From Acidimicrobiaceae bacterium (GTDB lineage: Bacteria > Actinomycetota > Acidimicrobiia > Acidimicrobiales > Ilumatobacteraceae): a stretch of DNA of 40,266 nt. The position numbers and the translations under genes are program-made. Shown in pieces: positions 7,845-16,561 of the stretch (positions are counted from its first letter, which is position 1; every line of letters starts with the position of its first letter). The stretch spans positions 1-40,266 of the forward strand of contig JAHEDX010000036.1 of assembly GCA_024641005.1 (NCBI GenBank), written 5' to 3'. A model generated the notes under the pieces. The model made no database searches and was not told where the DNA came from. It saw nothing but the letters and a program-made list of their open reading frames with translations.

Positions 7845-7904
7845 CGAACCCGGTCTGCAGGCGGTCGGCAGGGGCGAAATGCTCTGGAAGTCGGACCGGG
7901 TTCG
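7845..7904 (+). promoter_or_regulatory. Long-range inverted repeat in the leader of the 2-oxoacid dehydrogenase operon
   Basis: CGAACCCGGTC at 7845-7855 is the exact reverse complement of 7894-7904, with 38 bases between. It lies 40 bases upstream of the first ribosome-binding site of the operon. It could fold as the closing stem of a structured RNA leader, or be two operator half sites. I recognise no known riboswitch core in the enclosed 38 bases. Confidence 0.55.
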
Positions 7905-7944
7905 CGCGCCTCATGTAACGGGAGGAGGCAACGAAAGGACACCC

Positions 7945-7965
7945 ATGAAAGCCGCGTCGTCATGA
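7945..7965 (+). CDS. Six-codon upstream ORF (MKAASS) coupled to E1 alpha
   Basis: The ATG at 7945 is preceded by a strong purine-rich ribosome site (GGAGGAGG around 7921-7928 and AAAGGA around 7934-7939). It encodes M-K-A-A-S-S and stops with TGA at 7963-7965, which overlaps the ATG of the E1 alpha gene at 7962. The E1 alpha start itself has no ribosome site of its own, so translation probably enters through this micro-ORF. The peptide has no Leu, Ile or Val codons, so it does not look like a classical attenuator peptide. Confidence 0.55.
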   Translation: MKAASS

Positions 7966-9041
7966 GACACGAGGTCGCCTCGTTCCGGATCCGAGCGACT
8001 TCGTACATCGGTCCGGATGGCACGGTCGCCTCCGATCTCCCCGCCTTCGCTTCCGATCCCGAGCAGTTGATCGGCATGTATCGGGCAATGGTGCTGACCC
8101 GGACGTTCGACGCCAAGGCCGTGGCGCTCCAACGCACCGGCCGGTTGGGCACGTTCGCCTCGTCCCTGGGCCAGGAAGCGATCGCCGTCGGAATCGGAAC
8201 GGCGATGGCGCCCGATGACGTCTTGGTGCCGTCGTTCCGCGAGCAGGGTGCGATGTTCCTGCGTGGCGTCGTCCCGAACGAACTGCTGCTCTACTGGGGC
8301 GGCGACGAACGCGGGAACGACTTCGCCGGGCAACGTCACGACTTCCCGATCTGCGTCCCGATCGGCACCCAAGCTGCACACGCCGTCGGCGTCGCTCTGG
8401 CGATGCAACTCAACCACGAACGACGCGTCGCGGTGTGCAGTTTCGGTGACGGGGCCACCTCGCGCGGCGACGTCTACGAGTCGATGAACTTCGCAGGGGT
8501 GAGGCAGCTGCCGGTCGTGTTCGTCATCAACAACAACCAGTGGGCGATCTCGGTGCCTCGCTCGGCCCAATCCGCGGCGGTGACCCTGGCCCAGAAGGCG
8601 ATCGGGGCCGGCATCGCGGGCGAACAGGTCGACGGCAACGACGTCATCGCCGTGCGGGCGGTACTGACCGACGCGATCGAGCGAGCGCGTTCGGGAGGTG
8701 GACCGATGGTGGTCGAGGCGCTCACGTACCGGCTGACCGATCACACCACCGCCGACGACGCGAGCCGATACCGCCCGGATGCCGAGGTGAGCGAGCGGTG
8801 GAAGGCCGAACCGATCGCGCGCCTGCGCGACTTCCTCGTGCACCAAGGCCACTGGGCCCGCGAACGCGAGGAACAGCTGATCGACGAGTGCGCCGCCGAG
8901 ATCGATGCTGCGGTACAGGACTACGAGGGGTATCGCCCGATGCCGCCGACCTCGATGTTCGAGCACCTGTACGCCACCTTGCCCCACGCCTATCTGGCGC
9001 AGCGCGCCGAGCTGCACGAGCTGGAGCGGTTGGATGGGTGA
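7962..9041 (+). CDS. Branched-chain 2-oxoacid (or pyruvate) dehydrogenase E1 component, alpha subunit
   Basis: The product is 359 residues and is the thiamine-diphosphate-binding alpha subunit of a 2-oxoacid dehydrogenase. Family features are 'YRAMVLTRTFDAKAVALQRT', 'SLGQEAIAVGIGTAM', and the ThDP/Mg motif beginning GDGATSRGD and ending at 'FVINNNQWAISVPRS'. 'YRLTDHTTADDASRYR' is the phosphorylation-loop-like region near the active site. The start at 7962 overlaps the stop of a six-codon upstream ORF. With E1 beta, E2 and an amino acid dehydrogenase next door, branched-chain 2-oxoacid decarboxylation (for example of 2-oxoisovalerate) is the likeliest role, though pyruvate cannot be excluded from sequence alone. 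Confidence 0.9.
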   Translation: MRHEVASFRIRATSYIGPDGTVASDLPAFASDPEQLIGMYRAMVLTRTFDAKAVALQRTGRLGTFASSLGQEAIAVGIGTAMAPDDVLVPSFREQGAMFLRGVVPNELLLYWGGDERGNDFAGQRHDFPICVPIGTQAAHAVGVALAMQLNHERRVAVCSFGDGATSRGDVYESMNFAGVRQLPVVFVINNNQWAISVPRSAQSAAVTLAQKAIGAGIAGEQVDGNDVIAVRAVLTDAIERARSGGGPMVVEALTYRLTDHTTADDASRYRPDAEVSERWKAEPIARLRDFLVHQGHWAREREEQLIDECAAEIDAAVQDYEGYRPMPPTSMFEHLYATLPHAYLAQRAELHELERLDG

Positions 9042-10017
9042 CCAGCTCACGCTCGTCGAGGCCGTGCGGACCGCTCTCGGCCGCGCCATGGAAGACGACG
9101 GCAACGTGATCGTGCTCGGCGAGGACGTCGGGCTGAACGGTGGAGTGTTCCGGGCGACCGACGGGCTCGCCGAGCGGTTCGGGCCCGACAGGGTGATCGA
9201 CACCCCGATCTCCGAGTCGATGTTCGTCGGGCTCGCCGTCGGCCTGGCGACCCAGGGTTTCCACCCGATCGTCGAATACCAGTTCATGGGATTCATGTAC
9301 CCGGCCCTCGACCAGCTGGCGAACCATGCGAGCAGGCTGCGCAACCGGACCCGCGGGCGGCTCACCTGCCCGCTCGTCGTACGCGCCCCGTACGGCGGCG
9401 GAGTGCACGCACCCGAGCACCATTCGGAGAGCTTCGAAGCGATGCTCGCCCACATCCCCGGCCTGCGGGTCGTCATCCCGTCGTCGCCGGCCAAGGCGTA
9501 CGGTTTGTTGCTGGCCGCGATCCGCGACCCCGATCCGGTCGTGTTCCTCGAGCCGAAGCGGCTGTATCGCTCGATCCGCGAGGAGGTCGACGACGATGGC
9601 GGTGCGCTCCCGCTCGACCGGTGCTTCACACTGCGCGGCGGTGACGATCTGACGATGGTCAGCTGGGGCGCGAGCATCGCCGAAACGCTCGCGGCGGCAG
9701 AGGTGCTGGCAGCCGAAGGCGTCGGCGCCGAGGTGATCGACATCGCCACCATCAAGCCGCTCGACATGGACACGATCCTCGCTTCGGTCGGCCGCACCGG
9801 CCGCTGTGTGATCGTGCACGAAGCAGCCCGAACCGGCGGCGTCGGCGCGGACATCGCCGCAGGCCTGGCGGACGAGGGGCTCACCAGCCTGCTCGCCCCC
9901 GTCACGAGGGTGACCGGATACGACACCGTCATGCCGCTGTTCCGCAACGAACACCACTACCTGCCGAGCGAGCAACGCATCCTCGACGCCGCTCACCGAG
10001 CGATGGAGTTCGCATGA
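9034..10017 (+). CDS. 2-oxoacid dehydrogenase E1 component, beta subunit
   Basis: The product is 327 residues with the transketolase pyrimidine-binding and C-terminal domains. Clear features are 'VIVLGEDVGLNGGVFRATDG', 'RVIDTPISESMFVGLAVGLA', 'YQFMGFMYPALDQLANHASR', 'RAPYGGGVHAPEHHSESFEA' (active-site histidines) and 'VVFLEPKRLYR'. The C-terminal part has 'VIDIATIKPLDMDTILASV' and 'CVIVHEAARTGG'. The ATG at 9034 lies inside the end of the alpha-subunit gene (8-base overlap), and the stop overlaps the E2 start by 4 bases, as expected for subunits made in fixed ratio. It pairs with E1 alpha to form the alpha2beta2 decarboxylase. Confidence 0.92.
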   Translation: MGDQLTLVEAVRTALGRAMEDDGNVIVLGEDVGLNGGVFRATDGLAERFGPDRVIDTPISESMFVGLAVGLATQGFHPIVEYQFMGFMYPALDQLANHASRLRNRTRGRLTCPLVVRAPYGGGVHAPEHHSESFEAMLAHIPGLRVVIPSSPAKAYGLLLAAIRDPDPVVFLEPKRLYRSIREEVDDDGGALPLDRCFTLRGGDDLTMVSWGASIAETLAAAEVLAAEGVGAEVIDIATIKPLDMDTILASVGRTGRCVIVHEAARTGGVGADIAAGLADEGLTSLLAPVTRVTGYDTVMPLFRNEHHYLPSEQRILDAAHRAMEFA

Positions 10018-11159
10018 CCACGTTCTTCCTACCCGACATCGGCGAAGGCCTTCACGAGGCCGAGATCGTCGCCTGGCACGTAGGTGTCGGCGATCATGTC
10101 GTGGCCGACCAGCCGCTCGTCTCGGTCGAGACCGACAAGGCCGTCGTCGAGATCCCCTCACCCCTGTCCGGCCACATCTCTGCCGTATACGGGGCGCCCG
10201 GCGACATGATCGATGTCGGTACGCCGCTCGTCGAGTTCAATGACGGCGAGACCGCCGACACCGGAGCGATCGTCGGGTCGCTTCCACCCGACCCATCGAC
10301 CTCATCGACCGGTTCGGCCGACCCGGCAACGACGTCGAACCAGGCGTCGGCGAAGCTCTATGACCACGGTCGCGGCCGGGCGACACCGGCCGTGCGGGCG
10401 CTGGCATCCGCACTGGGCGTCGATCTCGCGGAGCTGAGCCCATCCGGACCCGAGGGCACGATCACCCGCGCCGACGTCGAGGCCGCCGCCGCTGACACCG
10501 GCGACAAGGACGCGGCCCTCGACGAGTTCGTCGAACCACTGCGCGGCGTGCGCCGGGCGATGGACGCCAACATGACCAGAGCCCACGCCCAGGTGGTACC
10601 CGCCTCGGTCACCGACGAGGCCGACGTCGGCGACTGGCCCGACGGAACCGATCCCACGGCACGGTTGCTGCGCGCTGTGGCCCTGGCATGCGAGTGCGAG
10701 CCGGCGCTGAACGCCTCGTATCTGGGCCGCGAACGAGGCCGACGGATCAACGAATCGGTCGACATCGGCATCGCGATCGACACCGAGGACGGCCTGTTCG
10801 TTCCCGTGTTGCGCGATGTCGCTCATCGCGATGCCCACGATCTGCGTCGGGGGCTCGACGCGATGCGGGCCGACGTGCTGGCACGCACCGTGCCACCCGA
10901 ACATCTGCGAGGGGCGACGATCACACTGTCGAACTTCGGCACGATCGGTGGCCGCCACGCAGCCCTCGTCGTGGTGCCGCCACAGGTCGCGATCATCGGC
11001 GCCGGACGCACCCGAGAGGCAGTGGTCGCCCGCAACGGTCAGATCGCGATCCGACGCCTGCTGCCGCTCTCGCTCACGTTCGACCACCGGGTGGTGATGG
11101 GCGGCGAAGCGACCCGATTCCTGAACGCGCTCAAGGACGACCTGGAGGTTGCGACATGA
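10014..11159 (+). CDS. 2-oxoacid dehydrogenase E2 component (dihydrolipoyl acyltransferase)
   Basis: The product is 381 residues. It has one N-terminal lipoyl domain with the lipoylated K42 in 'VETDKAVVEIPSP', a short linker rich in Thr/Ser/Pro, a peripheral subunit-binding domain 'ATPAVRALASALGVDLAEL' followed by 'GPEGTITRADVEAA', and a C-terminal CoA acyltransferase domain with 'LSNFGTIGGRHAALVVVPPQ'. The terminal catalytic motif, normally H-R-x-x-D-G, reads H358-R-V-V-M362-G: the histidine is kept but the aspartate is Met. I have a recollection of related E2 proteins with Thr at this place, so this may be a subfamily trait. The gene is joined by ATGA overlaps on both sides. No E3 (lipoamide dehydrogenase) gene is in the window. 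Confidence 0.9.
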   Translation: MTTFFLPDIGEGLHEAEIVAWHVGVGDHVVADQPLVSVETDKAVVEIPSPLSGHISAVYGAPGDMIDVGTPLVEFNDGETADTGAIVGSLPPDPSTSSTGSADPATTSNQASAKLYDHGRGRATPAVRALASALGVDLAELSPSGPEGTITRADVEAAAADTGDKDAALDEFVEPLRGVRRAMDANMTRAHAQVVPASVTDEADVGDWPDGTDPTARLLRAVALACECEPALNASYLGRERGRRINESVDIGIAIDTEDGLFVPVLRDVAHRDAHDLRRGLDAMRADVLARTVPPEHLRGATITLSNFGTIGGRHAALVVVPPQVAIIGAGRTREAVVARNGQIAIRRLLPLSLTFDHRVVMGGEATRFLNALKDDLEVAT

Positions 11160-12283
11160 CGACCGACACCGACACCGAGACCCACGAACCATTCCGATTC
11201 ACCGACGACCTGGGTCCCGCCAAGATCGTGCACGTCACCGAACGTTCGACGGGCCTGCGCGCCACGATCGTCATCGACAACGTCGCGATCGGCAACGCGA
11301 TCGGCGGGGTCCGCATGGCACCCGACGTCACGACGGAAGAGTGCTTCCGGCTCGCCCGGGCGATGACGTTGAAGAACGCTGCCGCCGGGCTGCATCACGG
11401 TGGTGGCAAGGCGGTGATCGTGGGCGACCCGACGATGCCGCTCGCCGACAAGGAACCACTGATACGTGCGTTCGCGAACGCGATCGCGGATCTCACCGAG
11501 TATGTGCCGGGGCCCGACATGGGGACCAACGAGACCTGTATGGCGTGGATCCACGACCAGATCGGAAGGGCCATCGGTCTGCCCTCAGCGCTCGGAGGGA
11601 TCCCACTCGACGAGATCGGTGCGACCGGATACGGGCTGGCGGCCTCGATCGACGTCGCCGCCGCCCACATCGGGATGTCGTTGGCCGGGGCCAGGGTCGC
11701 AGTGCAGGGATTCGGGGCGGTCGGCCGCCACGTCTCGCGCTTCCTGGCCCAGCGCGGCTGCATCCTGGTCGCTGCGGCAGATTCGGGTGGCTGCGTCGTC
11801 GACCCCCACGGCCTCGACGTCGAACGCCTGGCGGAAACCGGTTCCGTCGGCTCGATCGTCGCCCACCCTGCCGGAGAGGTGATCGACCGCGACGCGATCG
11901 TCGGCGTCGAGTGCGACATCTGGATCCCTGCGGCCCGGCCCAACGTGCTCCGCGCCGACAATGTCGACACGGTACGGGCCCGCATCGTCGCCCAGGGAGC
12001 GAACATCCCCGCGACGCCCGAGGCCGAAGCCCGCCTGCACGAACGTGGCGTGCTCGTGCTGCCCGACTTCATCGCCAACGCGGGCGGCGTCATCTGCGGT
12101 GCGGTCGAGTACGCGGGCGGCACCAAGGACGAGGCGTTCCGGATGATCGACGACCAGATCCGCACCAATACCGCGACGATGCTCGAACAGGCGAGCGCGT
12201 CGGGCGACCTCCCCAGGGCCGTCGCCCTCGCATCGGCACGCCGGCGGGTCGAAGCGGCGATGGCGACCCATCGTTTCCGCTGA
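11156..12283 (+). CDS. Glu/Leu/Phe/Val dehydrogenase family protein
   Basis: The product is 375 residues and is an NAD(P)-dependent amino acid dehydrogenase. The N-terminal catalytic domain has 'AMTLKNAAAGLHHGGGKAVI', with the substrate-binding and catalytic lysines, and 'PGPDMGTNETCMAWIHDQIG'. The C-terminal Rossmann domain has 'VAVQGFGAVGRHVSRFL' (G-x-G-x-x-G) and 'LPDFIANAGGVICGAVEYAG'. CTGGAGG 8 bases upstream of ATG 11156 is a good ribosome site, and the start overlaps the E2 stop. By context it probably deaminates Val, Leu or Ile to the 2-oxoacid used by the upstream dehydrogenase complex. Glutamate dehydrogenase is the main alternative. Confidence 0.88.
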   Translation: MTTDTDTETHEPFRFTDDLGPAKIVHVTERSTGLRATIVIDNVAIGNAIGGVRMAPDVTTEECFRLARAMTLKNAAAGLHHGGGKAVIVGDPTMPLADKEPLIRAFANAIADLTEYVPGPDMGTNETCMAWIHDQIGRAIGLPSALGGIPLDEIGATGYGLAASIDVAAAHIGMSLAGARVAVQGFGAVGRHVSRFLAQRGCILVAAADSGGCVVDPHGLDVERLAETGSVGSIVAHPAGEVIDRDAIVGVECDIWIPAARPNVLRADNVDTVRARIVAQGANIPATPEAEARLHERGVLVLPDFIANAGGVICGAVEYAGGTKDEAFRMIDDQIRTNTATMLEQASASGDLPRAVALASARRRVEAAMATHRFR

Positions 12284-12293
12284 CACCCACACC

Positions 12294-12335
12294 GCGCGTT
12301 GCGATCACCAACGGGTGGAACGACCGCGAACGCGC
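12294..12335. terminator. Possible bidirectional terminator
   Basis: GCGCGTT (12294-12300) and AACGCGC (12329-12335) form a 7-bp inverted repeat around a loop that itself contains a small hairpin (CACC-AACG-GGTG, 12307-12318). It sits between two convergent genes. The long loop makes the call tentative. Confidence 0.3.
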
Positions 12336-15085
12336 TATGCCTCGACCGTTGGGGCCCTGGCCAGATCGAGGGCCTCCTTGATCGTGAGCCTGCGGCCGGC
12401 CTCGGTCGCACGAGCTGCGTCCTCGGTCGAGAGCGCCGATCGCGCCCGGTCGACGAACTCACGCCCTGGCGTGTCATCCGAGTAGACGACGACGATGCCC
12501 TCCTGCTGGGCGTACACCTCGGCCGCGGCGGCGATCCGCACGGCATTCTTCGGCCGCTGCTCGGCCACCTCGGTGGCTGCGAGCCCGATCAACGAGAGCC
12601 CGATGCCGCGGACGCTCGCAACGTCGGTGTGCGCCTGGACCGCCTCGAAGAAGAACCGGCGGGCGAGCGCGGGGTCGTCGTTGCGAAGATGCGTCCATGC
12701 GGTTTCGGACAGGATCCGGGCCTCCTCGCCCCGATCGCCGACCGCTTCGAACGCTGCGAGCGAGCGCCGGTAGAACTCGAGGGCACCGGCAGTGTCGCCA
12801 CCGCCGGACGCCAGCTGGCCGAGGCCGGCGAGCGACATGCCGATCCCTTCCTGGTCGCCGAGCCGCTGCTGGATCTCGAGCGCCTGCGAATACCTCGCCT
12901 GTGCTGTGTCGGGGTCGCCGGCGACGGCGTGGAGGATGCCGTCGAATGTCAACGCAAAGCCCTCGGCCCAGGTGTACCCGAGTGCTCGGCTGCGCTCGAG
13001 GCTCTCCTCCGTCCACGCGAACCCGGATGCGGGATCCAAACCGAGCAACGCGAGGGCCTGCAGGAACGTGCTCAGACAGAGTTCGCGATCGGCACCGATC
13101 GCCGACGCGACGCGGTAGGCCTCGGCGTGCTCGTCGAACGCCTGCTGATTCTGACCGAGGATCCACGAGGTCAATCCGGCCGTGATCAGCGAACCGGCCC
13201 GCCCGGCCGTCGGCGACCCAACCGTGTCGGCATCGAGGAACGCCGTGGCGTACTCGCGGGCGGTGACGTTCTTGCCGCGGATGTGCCAGTACATCCACAG
13301 GTCCCCGCACAGCTGCATGCCCATCTCGCAGGCCGCCGCGTCACCGCGTGTCGCCGCATCGAGGAGCGTTTCGAGCGCCGCCTGGAGGTTGCCCTCCTCC
13401 GCGATGCCGCGCTCGACGGAACGGATCTCGCTCGTGCCTTCGATGCCGTCGCGGATCTCCTGGGCGAGCACCGCGTACCGGCGGGCGTGCCTGAGCGCGA
13501 ACTCTTCCCCCTCCGACGCAGCATCGAGCAGTTCGCGTGCGAACTCCTCGATGGTCTGCAGCAGCCGGAGCCGGGCACTCTGGCCGTCCATCTGCACGAG
13601 CGCCTTGTCGACGAGGGACTCGACTTCGTCGAGAAGGCTCTCGTCGGGGTCGGCGCAGACGGCTTCGAGATCTGCGATCGAGCACCCTCCTGCAAACACG
13701 GCGAGTCGCCGGAACAGCCGCTGCTCGGACTCGGTGAGCAGCGAATGGCTCCAATCGATCGTTGCCCGCAGCGTCTGCTGCCGCTCGGGGCTGTCACGGG
13801 GCCCGGACGTGAGCACATCGAGCGCATGGTCGAGCCGCTCCAGCAGCGCCTCCGGGGTGAGCAGCCTCAGCCTGGCCGCTGCCAGCTCGAGGGCCAGGGG
13901 CAGACCGTCCAGTCGCCGGCACACAGCTGCCACTGCAGCAGCATTGTCGGGCGTCAGCTCGAACGAACTCCTCGTCTTGCGGGCACGCTCGACGAAGAGG
14001 GCCACCGCCGGATACGCCAGCAGCGACTCGATGCCGCCCTGTTCGAGGACGGGAGGAAACGCGAGTGGAGCGAGTGCGTACTCCCGCTCGGCGGTGATCC
14101 TGAGCGGCATTCTGCTCGTGATCACGATCCGCAGGCCCGGGCATCGCTCGACGAGACCCGCCACCTCGGGTGCGGCCGCAACGATCTGCTCGAGGTTGTC
14201 GAGCAGCAGGAGCGCCTCCCTGTCACCGATGAGGGTGACGATGCCTTCGCCGAGCGTGCGTTCCTCCGCCTCCTTCACGTCCAGCGCCTCGGCCAGAGCG
14301 GGCAGGAAATCCTCGGGCCTGGCGACGTCGGCCAACGCTACGAACGCCACCCCGCCCGGGATTTCCGGTGCGAGCATCCGACCGAGCTCGGCGACGATGC
14401 TGGTCTTGCCGACACCACCGGGCCCGGTGATCGTGACGACCCGGTGCTCGCGAGCGAGATCGACGAGGGCCACCAGGTCGGCCGCCCGACCGAGCAGTTG
14501 TGGGCGCGAGCCCGGCAGGTTGCTCGGCAGGCTCGCGAACCGTTCGCCCTTGCCCTCGAGCGACCCTGGCTCGGGTACCACGATGCCGTCGGCCGAGACC
14601 GCATACAGCTCGATCGGCCGCCCGACGTTCTTGAGCCTGAACCTTCCCAGACCGACGACGGCGACGTCGCTGCGGTTCTTGATCTGGTCGTACGCGGAAT
14701 CGGACAGCATCACCCCACCGGGAACGGCGAACGACTCGATCCGCGCTGCGATGTTGACCGCCTCGCCGGTGAGCCGCTCGGTCTCGACGATCACCTCGCC
14801 GACATGCACGCCGATACGAATCGGGACGTCTTGCGCCGAGAGCGCTTGTTGGATCTCGACCGCTGCGAGCACCGCGGCGAGCGAACTGGGGAACATGCTC
14901 ATGCTGCCGTCCCCGAGACGCTGCACGATCGTGCCGCCAGTGGCGTCGTGGTGGGCCTCGAGCGCGGCCCAGTACCGCCGCCGCTTGTCGAGCCCGACGT
15001 GTTCGTCCTGCTGCAGCAACGCCGTGTACCCGACCATGTCGGTGAACATCACCGCGACGATTCGACGATCGAGCCCCTCAGCCAC
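12335..15085 (-). CDS. Nucleotidyl cyclase-like / ATPase / TPR regulatory protein
   Basis: The product is 916 residues in three parts. Residues 1-165 are a class III nucleotidyl cyclase homology domain with both metal aspartates (D16 in 'FTDMVGY', D59 in 'RLGDGS') and the transition-state pair N111/R115 ('VNIAAR'). The two purine-specifying positions are altered: the usual Lys is Q55 and the usual Asp is R104. Residues about 195-480 are a STAND-type ATPase with Walker A 'GPGGVGKTS' (about 221-229) and Walker B 'LLLLDN' (292-297). The remainder is helical TPR-like repeats. This architecture is common in soil and marine Actinobacteria and Chloroflexi as large signal-sensing regulators. GTG 15085 is preceded by GGGAGGG. 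Its ligand and whether it makes any cyclic nucleotide are unknown. Confidence 0.85.
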   Translation of the reverse strand: MAEGLDRRIVAVMFTDMVGYTALLQQDEHVGLDKRRRYWAALEAHHDATGGTIVQRLGDGSMSMFPSSLAAVLAAVEIQQALSAQDVPIRIGVHVGEVIVETERLTGEAVNIAARIESFAVPGGVMLSDSAYDQIKNRSDVAVVGLGRFRLKNVGRPIELYAVSADGIVVPEPGSLEGKGERFASLPSNLPGSRPQLLGRAADLVALVDLAREHRVVTITGPGGVGKTSIVAELGRMLAPEIPGGVAFVALADVARPEDFLPALAEALDVKEAEERTLGEGIVTLIGDREALLLLDNLEQIVAAAPEVAGLVERCPGLRIVITSRMPLRITAEREYALAPLAFPPVLEQGGIESLLAYPAVALFVERARKTRSSFELTPDNAAAVAAVCRRLDGLPLALELAAARLRLLTPEALLERLDHALDVLTSGPRDSPERQQTLRATIDWSHSLLTESEQRLFRRLAVFAGGCSIADLEAVCADPDESLLDEVESLVDKALVQMDGQSARLRLLQTIEEFARELLDAASEGEEFALRHARRYAVLAQEIRDGIEGTSEIRSVERGIAEEGNLQAALETLLDAATRGDAAACEMGMQLCGDLWMYWHIRGKNVTAREYATAFLDADTVGSPTAGRAGSLITAGLTSWILGQNQQAFDEHAEAYRVASAIGADRELCLSTFLQALALLGLDPASGFAWTEESLERSRALGYTWAEGFALTFDGILHAVAGDPDTAQARYSQALEIQQRLGDQEGIGMSLAGLGQLASGGGDTAGALEFYRRSLAAFEAVGDRGEEARILSETAWTHLRNDDPALARRFFFEAVQAHTDVASVRGIGLSLIGLAATEVAEQRPKNAVRIAAAAEVYAQQEGIVVVYSDDTPGREFVDRARSALSTEDAARATEAGRRLTIKEALDLARAPTVEA

Positions 15086-15196
15086 GGGCCCTCCCGCAGC
15101 GCACTCGGATCCCCGGCGTCATCGGCACGCGTCGACCATACCGCTTCACCCGTGGGCGACGGATTCCGGGCGGGCAGACGGCCGCGACCCGGTGGA

Positions 15197-16435
15197 TCAA
15201 CCGGCCGGTGCTTGGCGGGACGCCCGGCGCCAGGAGACGCCCGCCACGACCGACGAGATGACGAATCCGATCGCCAGCGGGGTGATGGTGCCGTCGAACT
15301 GGCGGTCGATCAGATTGCCGATGATCGAGCCGGCCACACCGGGGACCATGCCGAGGATCGCGGCCCCTGTGCCCGCGACAGCTCCGAGCGGCACCATCGC
15401 CGCTGCGTTGAGGTTCGGGATCAGCATCTGCTGGAAGAACAGCACACCCGCGAGCAGCACAGCGAACAGCCAGAACGGGGGTCGACCCGACGTTGCGACG
15501 GCAGCGACGACGAGGAGCGCTGCCGTCGCCAGGTTGGCGGCGAACCCGAGACCGATGATCCGGTCGAGCCCGAGCCGCTCGACGAAACGGCCGTTGACAT
15601 ACATCGCAGATCCCATGGTGACAGCGATCGCACCGAAGAACACGGGGAACCACGTCGCCAGCCCGAAGACCTGATCCAGAATGATCTCCGAACTCGCCAG
15701 GTACGACATGAACACGCCGAACAGGGCCGTCAGCGACAACAGGTACCCCACCGTGCCGGGCGTCGCCAGCACTGTGCGACAGCTCCGCCAGAGTTCCCTG
15801 CCCCCCAGCGTGCCGATGCTTTCTTCCGAAAGGGTTTCGGGCAGGAGCACCACGGAGGCCGCCACGATCACAGCGACGGCGGCACACATCCAGAAGACCA
15901 CCTGCCACGGTGCAACCAACAAGATCCCCGCGGCCAAGGCCGGAGCGAAGGTGGGCACGAGGATGAACACGGCCATGATCAGCGACATCTGCTTGGCCAT
16001 CTGTGCACCCGCGTATGCATCGCGCACCATCGCCATCGCTGCGACACGCGGCCCGGCCGATCCGAGCCCCCATACGAAACGCGCCACGAACATCACGCCG
16101 AGCGACGGGGCGAAGATCGAACCCACCGCGCCGACCACATACAACGCGAGGCCACCCCACATGACCGGTCGACGCCCGAAACGATCGGCCAACAGGCCGG
16201 CGGGCAACAGCCCCAACGACGAGCCGATGAAGAAGAACGTGATCAGTCCGGTGACCGAGGTCGCGCCCGCCTCGAGATCGAGCGCCTTGCGAATCTCGGG
16301 GAATGCCGGCAGGACGCTGTCGATGGCCAGCGCCGTGACCGCCATGCACATCGCGAGCACCCCGATGAACGCGGGCGAGCCGGGCACCAGGGCCGACCGC
16401 CGTCCTGGCGCTCGCGTCGTGTCGAGGGTGGTCAC
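15197..16435 (-). CDS. Bcr/CflA-type MFS multidrug efflux transporter
   Basis: The product is 412 residues with 12 predicted membrane segments and the DHA1 Bcr/CflA pattern: 'MCMAVTALAIDSVLPAFPEI' in helix 1, 'LPAGLLADRFGRRPVMWGG' as the loop 2-3 motif, and 'GSAGPRVAAMAMVRDAY', equivalent to the 'R-x-x-x-x-A-x-x-R-D' signature of this family in helix 4-5. It would export drugs or amino acids and dipeptides by proton antiport. A GTG start at 16435 is supported by TAGCCT 6 bases upstream. It is divergent from the carbamoyltransferase cluster and may be unrelated to it. Confidence 0.87.
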   Translation of the reverse strand: MTTLDTTRAPGRRSALVPGSPAFIGVLAMCMAVTALAIDSVLPAFPEIRKALDLEAGATSVTGLITFFFIGSSLGLLPAGLLADRFGRRPVMWGGLALYVVGAVGSIFAPSLGVMFVARFVWGLGSAGPRVAAMAMVRDAYAGAQMAKQMSLIMAVFILVPTFAPALAAGILLVAPWQVVFWMCAAVAVIVAASVVLLPETLSEESIGTLGGRELWRSCRTVLATPGTVGYLLSLTALFGVFMSYLASSEIILDQVFGLATWFPVFFGAIAVTMGSAMYVNGRFVERLGLDRIIGLGFAANLATAALLVVAAVATSGRPPFWLFAVLLAGVLFFQQMLIPNLNAAAMVPLGAVAGTGAAILGMVPGVAGSIIGNLIDRQFDGTITPLAIGFVISSVVAGVSWRRASRQAPAG

Positions 16436-16441
16436 CGGGTC

Positions 16442-16447
16442 AGGCTA
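16442..16447 (-). promoter_or_regulatory. -10 box of the Bcr-type MFS gene (leaderless)
   Basis: On the minus strand TAGCCT ends 6 bases before the GTG at 16435. Confidence 0.42.
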
Positions 16448-16561
16448 GGGACGCCAACTCAGCGGTGCTACCGCCGGCATGAGACACCGGCACCGACCGA
16501 GGTCTACCTCCATCGGGCCCTTGTCCTCTGACGGCCGCGCCGCCGGCATGACAAATTCGAC

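Noticed and set aside
7911..10161. Long minus-strand open frames
   Set aside because: They are antisense shadows of the E1 alpha and E1 beta genes and show low-complexity, motif-free translation.
12299..16531. A 1410-codon open frame on the plus strand
   Set aside because: It is antisense to the cyclase/ATPase/TPR and MFS genes, which carry clear motifs on the minus strand. Long antisense frames are expected in high-GC DNA with G/C third positions.
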